Origin: Gordionus sp. m RMFG-2023
Lineage: Eukaryota > Nematomorpha > Gordioida > Chordodea > Parachordodidae
Reading direction: 5' to 3'
NCBI RefSeq assembly: GCF_954871325.1
Contig: NC_088778.1
Coordinates: 17,883,666-17,947,665, forward strand
Length of the DNA stretch: 64,000 nt
Positions 25,001-34,000 of the stretch are shown one piece after another. The notes under the pieces were generated by a model. The model saw only the letters and a list, made by a program, of their open reading frames with translations, made no database searches and was not told the DNA's origin. Positions within the stretch are counted from its first letter, which is position 1. Each line of letters starts with the position of its first letter. A program made the position numbers and the translations under genes.

Positions 25001-28000
25001 GATAGTTTTTTTATATTTTCTAGATTTTTGGGTATTCTCTATTTAAATTTCTAAATTAATGAAATAATAGAAAAGAAGAGAAATATTATACTAGGTGGAA
25101 ATTTCATTTAACTAATCAACATTGACTATTTTAAAATGTAAATTTTTTAAAATAAATATGCAGTTGCTTTAGACATTTAATATCATGGTATTATATAGAT
25201 AGACTTTTAAATATAAAATACTTATTTTCCATTCATATAATTTTTATCCTGCTCTTTGGTTTTTAAATAAATTTACCCCCCCCCCCCCCATATTTCAATT
25301 GATTGATAGGTTTGGGTCTCTATTTATTTTATTTTAATATATTTCTACAAACATTAAAAAAAATGCAATATTGTGAAGTAAATAAGTATATACATTTCGC
25401 CAGAAGAATATGTAAAATTCACCCGATCGCCCATTGTTCTAAATTTTTAACGGCCATTGCAGACCTATAGGTTATTATTTATATATATCTTTACTTGGAT
25501 CGAGGTTTATTGATATGACCGCTCATATCCATGCCCAGAAGATGTAAAAACATTATGATATGATCATTATTCAATGACATGTTTAAAGTTTGATTTTTAT
25601 GAACTTCGATTTCTAAAAAATATTTCACTTTATCAAATACCCATTGGTCTAAATAATATGAGTCAGACATTGAGAAATCTTGAAAACTTGATTGATAGGA
25701 AAAAGTTTCACTATTGTGATTGGAAGTATCTATTAAAATGAATCCGTAATTATTATTGAAAAGAAAGTTCTTATAAATGTTAAAAGGTATTATTTAGAAT
25801 AGAATTGATAACCCCGATCTCTCGAGATTTTGCGGAACCCTTCAAATATAATTTTTACCACCATAATTCGTAAAAATTTTATATAAAATAATAAATATTT
25901 TAAGTATATGTCAGTTGTTAGACTTAGATCATTAAACTAATAGAACAAAGAAAAGAACGAAATTAAATCTGTAAAATAATAAATATTTTAAGTGTATGTC
26001 AGTTGTTAGACTTAGATCATTAAACTAATAGACCAAAGAAAAGAACGAAATTAAATCTGCCAGTTAAATTGGGTATCTAAAATCTATACTTTAATGTTAA
26101 CATCTGGGTTATTCTTTTAGATTTAAAAATATGTCTTGGCATTTAACACTTTTTTTTAAATTTTGGAACACAAGTTTTTTTAGTGTTGAAAGAACTTTTT
26201 TATCATTAAAATATATGAAATTATGGAGGATATAATTACAATTCGCTTTATATTTACGATGATAAATTATTTTTTAGGTGAAATGTAATAAAATATATTT
26301 AAAAACTTCCTTCATTTTAAATAAATTTTATTTTTTCTGCACTCGGACTGGCTCAAGAATTTTTCACTAAAGCCAGGCCCTTTATTTTAGGGCGAGGGTT
26401 ATCAGTCTTGGTTAAATAAAATTAAAAATATTATCGAATATTATATTCTTAATTGAATGTATATACTCAATAATTATGAATTTGATAGAATATAAATATT
26501 AAAAGATATACGTTTATTAATAATGTTCATAATATCTGGACTTCCCCATGACCAGGAATAAAAACTTTCATTAAAAATTGTATCAAATGTATTGGCATTC
26601 TCCTTCCAACCTGTTCAATTTAATATTAAATATTTTTTTTAAATTAGTTAAATATAAAATATAAACTTTGGATTTAACTCTTCACTCATGGGGGCCATTC
26701 CATGTCAAATCGATCATGATTCTGCCGACCCCTTTAAAAATTATTAAAAATGTTCTGGAATTATTAAGATAGGTTAAAAAAAATGAGAAAGCTGCTTTTT
26801 TAATTCGATAGCACACCTGGTTCCCGAGATACATCAAAGGTGCGAAAAATAGTGTCTTCCGAATCTGTAAATTTTTTAAAGCTTATATCATAAATAATAT
26901 ATATAAAATTGACGTAAAAAATCTCTAAAGGTCTATAAGAAGAAAAAAAAAATTAGGGGCCAATTTGAGTCGTTAGCTTCCAATCTATATTCCTTTACTC
27001 GTGTTTTAGAATAGGGAGTTGGATTTCAAAAATTTTTTGTTGCCTTTTATATTTAGACACCTTTTATAAATATATATAAGATGTGAAAACCTATATAACC
27101 ACATCTATCTTATGCAAATAATGTCAATTTGGAAAAAATGCAAGAGCCGATAATAGCTTCATTTTTTATCTATAAAATTTTCAATTTATTTAATTTTCTT
27201 CTTTTAATAGCTGATCTTTTTTACATATTTATTAGCCGTTATATTTTATTAATTTTAAATATAAAATTTAAAAAGGATGATTTATATGCAAAATTTTTTG
27301 AAGTCGGTCATTTCAAATCTGTGTAATTCCATGACAAAGACCACGATTCGGGTGACTCCCTTCGAATTTTTTAAAATTTGGTAAGCAAAGAAAGGTTAGT
27401 GTAGTTAAGAAATAGCCAAAATTTTAGCCTCGTAACATTTATATTTTTGGAGATATTAGGGTTCAAAGTGGCAAAAATGACGTATTTTTGATTCAACTTT
27501 TAAAATTTTTTTTTTCCAATTTTCGGGCATTTTATTTAATATGCAAGGACTAAAAACAATTTTTTGGAAATAATACGACCTTCAATTTTTAAAAAAAAAA
27601 TTGGTCTGGGACGCGGCCATTTTCATTCTCAAAATCGATAAAAACGTTTATAAATATTTTTCAGAAAGGGGCGTCTTTGTATGAAATTATATATTAATCA
27701 GTTTTTAATGGTTTTTCTTGAACTATTTGACTAAAGGATTATTCATCTTGTAAGTGAAAATAACAATAAATGGGGCTTTTATTCAATTATAGAAATTATC
27801 TATCGATAAAAGAAATTCAATTTATTACTTTATTATAAAAATTTTTGCATAACATATATTTAATGAATATTAATAAAATATATTCAACCAAGTTTATAGT
27901 TCTTGAATATATGAATCAGAATCTTGTGCATTTCATATATGGCCCCCTAAATATTAAAAATAATTGATATAATATAAATTTAAAAATCTATATATAACTC

Positions 28001-31000
28001 ACTTTAAAAGATTCAAATTTTTCGGTAGCGCATTTACTTTCCTGTGACGACAATGTATAACTATGGCCAGTAGCAGTTAATAGTGAAACTAATGTTAAGA
28101 TATGACATTGGAAAGTAAATTGTGTCGTCTATACTTGGAAATGTAAAGGAATTACAAGGTCCGGATGGGTTTAAAAAATTTATATATATGTCTTCCTGCT
28201 TTTGATTTTTCCCCAAAACAAAGGATAACCACCAATTAGAATCATAAACACACGTTATGTATCCTGATATTTCTCCAAAAACTATACTTTCATCATTATA
28301 TGATAAATATTCTATAGTGCTTTCTATTGAATTGGAATACATTTTACTTTAAAATTGATGTAGACCTGATAGAATCACGGTGTGAATTTTCTGTGTTCCA
28401 GGATAGGTCTAGTCTGAAAATCTTTCCTTGAGTAATAGTTCTTCGTAATCATAATTTTTTTGGGTCATATATTCAAAATATATGCCATTAATATTTTCTT
28501 TAGCGAACTCGTACAATTCATATGACGTGGTTATTTGCTTTGAGTAAGGCCTTTGTAAACTAGCTCTAGAGGATAATCTTTTAACAATGCCACCAATCCC
28601 ATCACAAACACTTTTCCCGCGTGCTGTAGCAGAAAAATGTCATTCCGCCTGTACCCCGAAATCCATCCCATGATGGCAAATATTAATAAAATTTTTACGA
28701 TTTTTATACTGTGCAGCAGATCCATCGGAAAAATAAAAATTTTTATTTGGCATACAAATTTTATTAATTAAAAAATTTACCCATGTTTTTTGGAAATAAT
28801 GTACTGCTATTGTCTTATGTTGCAATGATTCGGATATCATTACATAATTTAGGCAACAAATATTGGCAAAATTATCTTTATCATATATAACAAAAGGGTG
28901 AACAGTGGATTGAGCTCTATTCCAATGATAACTTTGTACATCCTGAAGTATAAAGCTATAGTTTTCTGAAAAATCACATAAAATTAAATATTGGCCTTCG
29001 TATAAGTTCAATTTTAGATTGTTTTGATACAATAATTGTTGCGTTGAAATAAAAGAATGGGGTAATAAAGATTCTATTTTATCAAAAAGGCATTGATAAA
29101 TTCATCTACTGGCTTGGTTATTGTTTTAAGAGTGGTTCCATCTACGGATAGCCATTGTTTGTATGTTATAAATTCTATGTCCTTAGAACGAAACAATATT
29201 TCTTGACCTGGTCAATTATCACATTTGCCCATATAAATTTATTTTATTGATTGAATCACTCATTTATTGTTAGGTTATTCTTTTTATGCCGATTTTAGAA
29301 TATCCGATCCAATATTTATATTGTTTTGGGTTATTTTATGATGATAATACTTAAATTTTTTATATAATATCATAATAATAATAAATTATATTTGTAATAT
29401 TTTAAAATATCAAATTATTTTAAAAAATTGTGTAGCGAAAATTTTGATATTATTTTTGGCGTCATATATGAAATGCACAAGATTTCATATATTCAAGAAC
29501 TCGGTTGAACATATTTTATAATAATTATTAAATATATGTTATATGGGGATAAACTTTATAAAAAATTATAAATAAAGTAATAAATTGAATTTTTATCGAT
29601 AGACAATTTCTGTAATTGAATGAAAGCCTCATTTATTGTTATTTTCACTTATAAGATGAATAATCCTTTAAATTATATCAAATAGTTCAAAAAAAAACCA
29701 TTAAAAACTGATTAATATATAATTTAATACAAAGACGCCCCCTTTCGGGATATTATTTATACACTTTTCTAAACATTTTTATAGATTTCGAGAATGAAGA
29801 TGGCCGCGTCCCAGACCAATTTTTTTTTATAAATATAAAGAAAGATTTTAGTAATGTCTACTAAATTTTTAAAAATTGAAGGTCGTGTTATTTCCAAAAA
29901 ATTATTTTTAGTCCTTGCATATTAAATAAAATGGTCGGAAATTGGAAAAAAAATATTATTTAAAAGTAGAATCTTTGTACGTAATTTTGATATTAAATTT
30001 TACTATTTACAATCATGTTTAAGATGTGCTTAATTGAATGAGGTAGATAATGGTAAAAATACGTCTATTTTGTCACTTTCAACCCTAATATCTCCAAAAA
30101 TATAAATGTTACGAGGCTAACAATTTGGCTATTTCTTAACTACACTAACCTTTCTTTGCTTACCAAATTTTGAAAAAATCGAAGGGGGTCGGCTGTAAAT
30201 CTCATTTTTTTTGCTCATTTAATATGGAATGGCCCAGAATATCAGGCGTCTAACAATCACATCTTTCAATTTCGATAAAATTTTTTATGAAGATTATAAT
30301 TAGAACTAGATCAGCACCGAAATTTGAACTTGCTAGCTTTTATAACACCCATAATAGACGTCATTATTACCTTTTTCGGATTCTAAATAATTAGTTCTTA
30401 TTTAAAAACTAAATCAATTTGAATATTAATTATGGGAAAAAATAAGTTTGTTAGGTATGTATGATCATCTTATATCCAGTAAAATGGTCAAAACTGAATT
30501 TAATTTTTGAAATTTATTTTATTGTTATTAAGTGATTAACTAGCTAATGTTTCCTTTGATAATTTGTGTGGTGAACAAATATTTACAAAAATTAATGCAA
30601 ATATCTCTAAAAATGTAAAGATGGCCTTATATTTAAAATTATAATGTAACCAAAGGTACTTTTCATTGATTACATATATATATTAAAGGCAAAATAAGCA
30701 ATTTATGTGTAATATTATGTAAATTGACATAATTATTTTTATCAGAGACCTGCAAGCCCGGCCCTGGCCGGGCCGTATTTTAAATTTTTTAAATATACCC
30801 GGGCCGGGCCGGACCTAAAAAAATTTTATCCGGGCCGGGCCTAAAAAATTTTTTTTAAATATATCCGGTCCGGGCCGTGCCTAAGATTTTTAAACCCGGG
30901 CCGGGCCGGCCTTAATATTTTTTATAAAAAATTTTACATTATGAGTTATTGGTTATAAGATTATATTATATTATAGTTATGATTAATATAATATTGGGTG

Positions 31001-34000
31001 ATGGTTAACACTACCTAACACCCACAGATCGATCTAATTATTAATTTCCTGAAAGATACCGGAAAACTCCATTTTAAATTACTTAATATATTTTAATATC
31101 TAAAATTTCAGTGCTCCCAAATTGTGTTAGAAAACTTAGAAGTTAGACTTAGAACAGTATGTATAATTATTATAAATATATTTTAAATTACTTAATATAT
31201 GTTATTATCTAGAATTGCAGTGCTCCACTAATCATTATCAAATTTTGTTAGAAAAGTTAGACTTAGAACAGTTGTGTTAGAAGAATAGTTTAGAAGTGGA
31301 TATATCCCATAAACAGATTTAAGTAATAAAAAATTCTTTTGAATTATTCTCTTTAAATAAAAATGTACATTGATATTTTTTAGCTTCATATATTAGTTTA
31401 TAAAATCTATTTCAAATTAGATTGAATCTTTTTGTAAATAATATAAAATTTTAATAACATACTTTTTCTTATAACTATAATATTCAGTTTAAATTTATTA
31501 TAATAAATAAATATAATAATTTCAATCTACATTATTTAATAAATATTGATATTAGATATTTATAATCAATGTAAGATATAAATAATTAATTAATATTTAT
31601 TATCATTAGAATTAGTGATACTCAATCAATCAATTTTAAGCATTCAAGAAGCTAAAGTAAAAATTTAATATTAAATATAAATCTTATAATTCATATCTAA
31701 ATTTTTAGAATATTTCCAAAACAATCAATAAAAGGAATATCATGGCACAAAACACTAAAGATATAATTGACAAAATTAAAAATAATATTTATTCTTTTAA
31801 AAATACTAATAATACTTTAAAATCTGAAATTTGGTCTAAATTTAAAATAATAATAGATAATAATAATAAAAAAAATATTGGCTATGTGCAATGCATAAAT
31901 TGTTCAAATTTATTATCTTATAATTATAACCATGGTACATCACATTTAAAAAGACATAAATGTGATGGTAAATCTATGAAAATTAATAAATTTTTTTTTA
32001 CACCTGAAAAACCCACTTATAAATGTAATATGAAATATTTAAAACAAAAATTTATAGATCATTCCTTAACACTTTGCGCAAAAGATATTAGACCTTTCGA
32101 AATGATAGCTGAGAATGGGTTTCTTGAATTCAGCCAGGCTCTAGTCGATGTTGGGGCAACATATGGTAAAATAGATATCAACTCATTAATTTCACATCCC
32201 ACCACTCTATCACGCCACCTTAAAGAAAAATGTAATAAAATAAGAAGCATTTTGGTTGATACTATTGCCCCAGTAATCAAGAATCGATTTATGGCTGCTT
32301 CCACTGATATATGGTGCGATGACCATAAAAAGAACTCGTTTATAACAGTTAACATGCACTATATATCAGATGACTGGAAGTTAGTGAAGAGAAACCTATT
32401 TACCGCTAAATTTAAAGAAGTGTCTAAGACTAGCCAAGTAGTTAAGGATGAACTATTAAAAAATTTTCATAATTTTAGTTTTAACAATAACGATTTTATT
32501 AATATAATTTTTGTTACAGACCAAGGTAAAAATATTATAAAAGCATTGGAGTTAAATGAACGATTAAATTGTTCTTGTCATTTATTAAATACAATTTTAA
32601 GAAATTCATTTAACTCCAAATATTTGGAAAGTAATGCCCCATTAATAAAATCAACAATAGATAATACTAAAATATTAGTGGGGCATTTAAAACAAAGTAA
32701 TAAATGCCAGCATTTAAAAGCCCTTTATCAAGATATAGAAGTCCGCTGGAACTCTAAGTACAATATGCTCAATTCTGTTTATTCTCAAAATGAAGAAATT
32801 AAAAAAGTTCTTCTAGAACATGGGGGATCGGAAAAGTATTATATTATAGACTTTCCGATCCTTCAGGATCTAGTCAACATTCTTGAGAATTTTAACAGAG
32901 CTATTGTTGAGTTACAGTCGGACTCTTGTACTCTTTTTAAAGTGGTAATATGGTATTATGAACTTCTTGAAGTTTGTAATACCTTTCAAAGCGAAAAAAG
33001 AGAAATAAAATTGATATTACTTAATATAAAGCATTTTTTAATTGAAAAATTTGTTTTACACAAGTATCATTTTATTTCTCTTTTTCTCTGTCCCAAATTC
33101 AAACAATTACGTATGTTGTCAGGGACAGATCGCAAGATGGCGGAAAACTATATAAAAGATTATATTAAATCACAAGAGGCTCAGGAAGTAAATGAAATAC
33201 CATCGACCAGTCAAATTACGACTGTTGTTAAACAAACTGAGTCGTTTTATGACAAATGGGGCGATGGTAATTCTGGTAATATCTCAATACCCGATGATGA
33301 ATATTATAATTATATAAACAAAAAAACAGATGAAATATTTAAGGTGGATAATTTGTTAGAGTGGTGGGCTTCTCATCAAAGCGAATTCCCAATTTTAGCA
33401 AAATTGGCAAAACGGGTATTGGCTATTCCTGCTTCAAGTGCAAGCTGTGAGCGGAATTTTTCCACTACTGGAAGAATTCTTGAAGAAAGAAGAAGTAATC
33501 TTCAACCTGAAAAGGTAGATATGCTTCTCTTTCTTCATGATAATTTGTGAATTTTTAATATCTTTCTTGAGTATAGGGTTTCGTCAATCATGCTGGTTTT
33601 TTACTTTGCAAACTGTCAAATATTTATTGCATTTATTATATTTTACCTTGAGTCATGAAAGTTTTTTATTATTTTTTTTACAATATATTATATAATACAA
33701 TTATCTTCTTTTGTTAAAAATTTATATTATTAAATAAATTATATTAATTTGTGCAATTTGATTATATTTTCAAAATACTATTTATTATACATGCATTTTT
33801 TTAAATAGCGATTTATTTTTACTTTATAAATTAAATAGTAAATTAAATACAATATATTATATTGTCAAAATATTTTCCATTTTTATAAATTATATATTAG
33901 TTTTATTATTTTTAAATGCAATATAAAATATAGTATATGCTCAAAATATTATTACCATTTTTATGAATATTAGTTTTATTTTAAATGCAATATAAAATAT

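Noticed and set aside
30228-30300. Minus-strand TPDILG-like peptide, considered as the missing PIGN SPDI exon
   Set aside because: It contains a stop, lies at transposon arms and fits no splice phase; the true exon with SWGSPDI was found at 26610-26512.
32059-32355. 98-codon minus-strand frame
   Set aside because: Lies antisense within the hAT transposase gene; a shadow frame.
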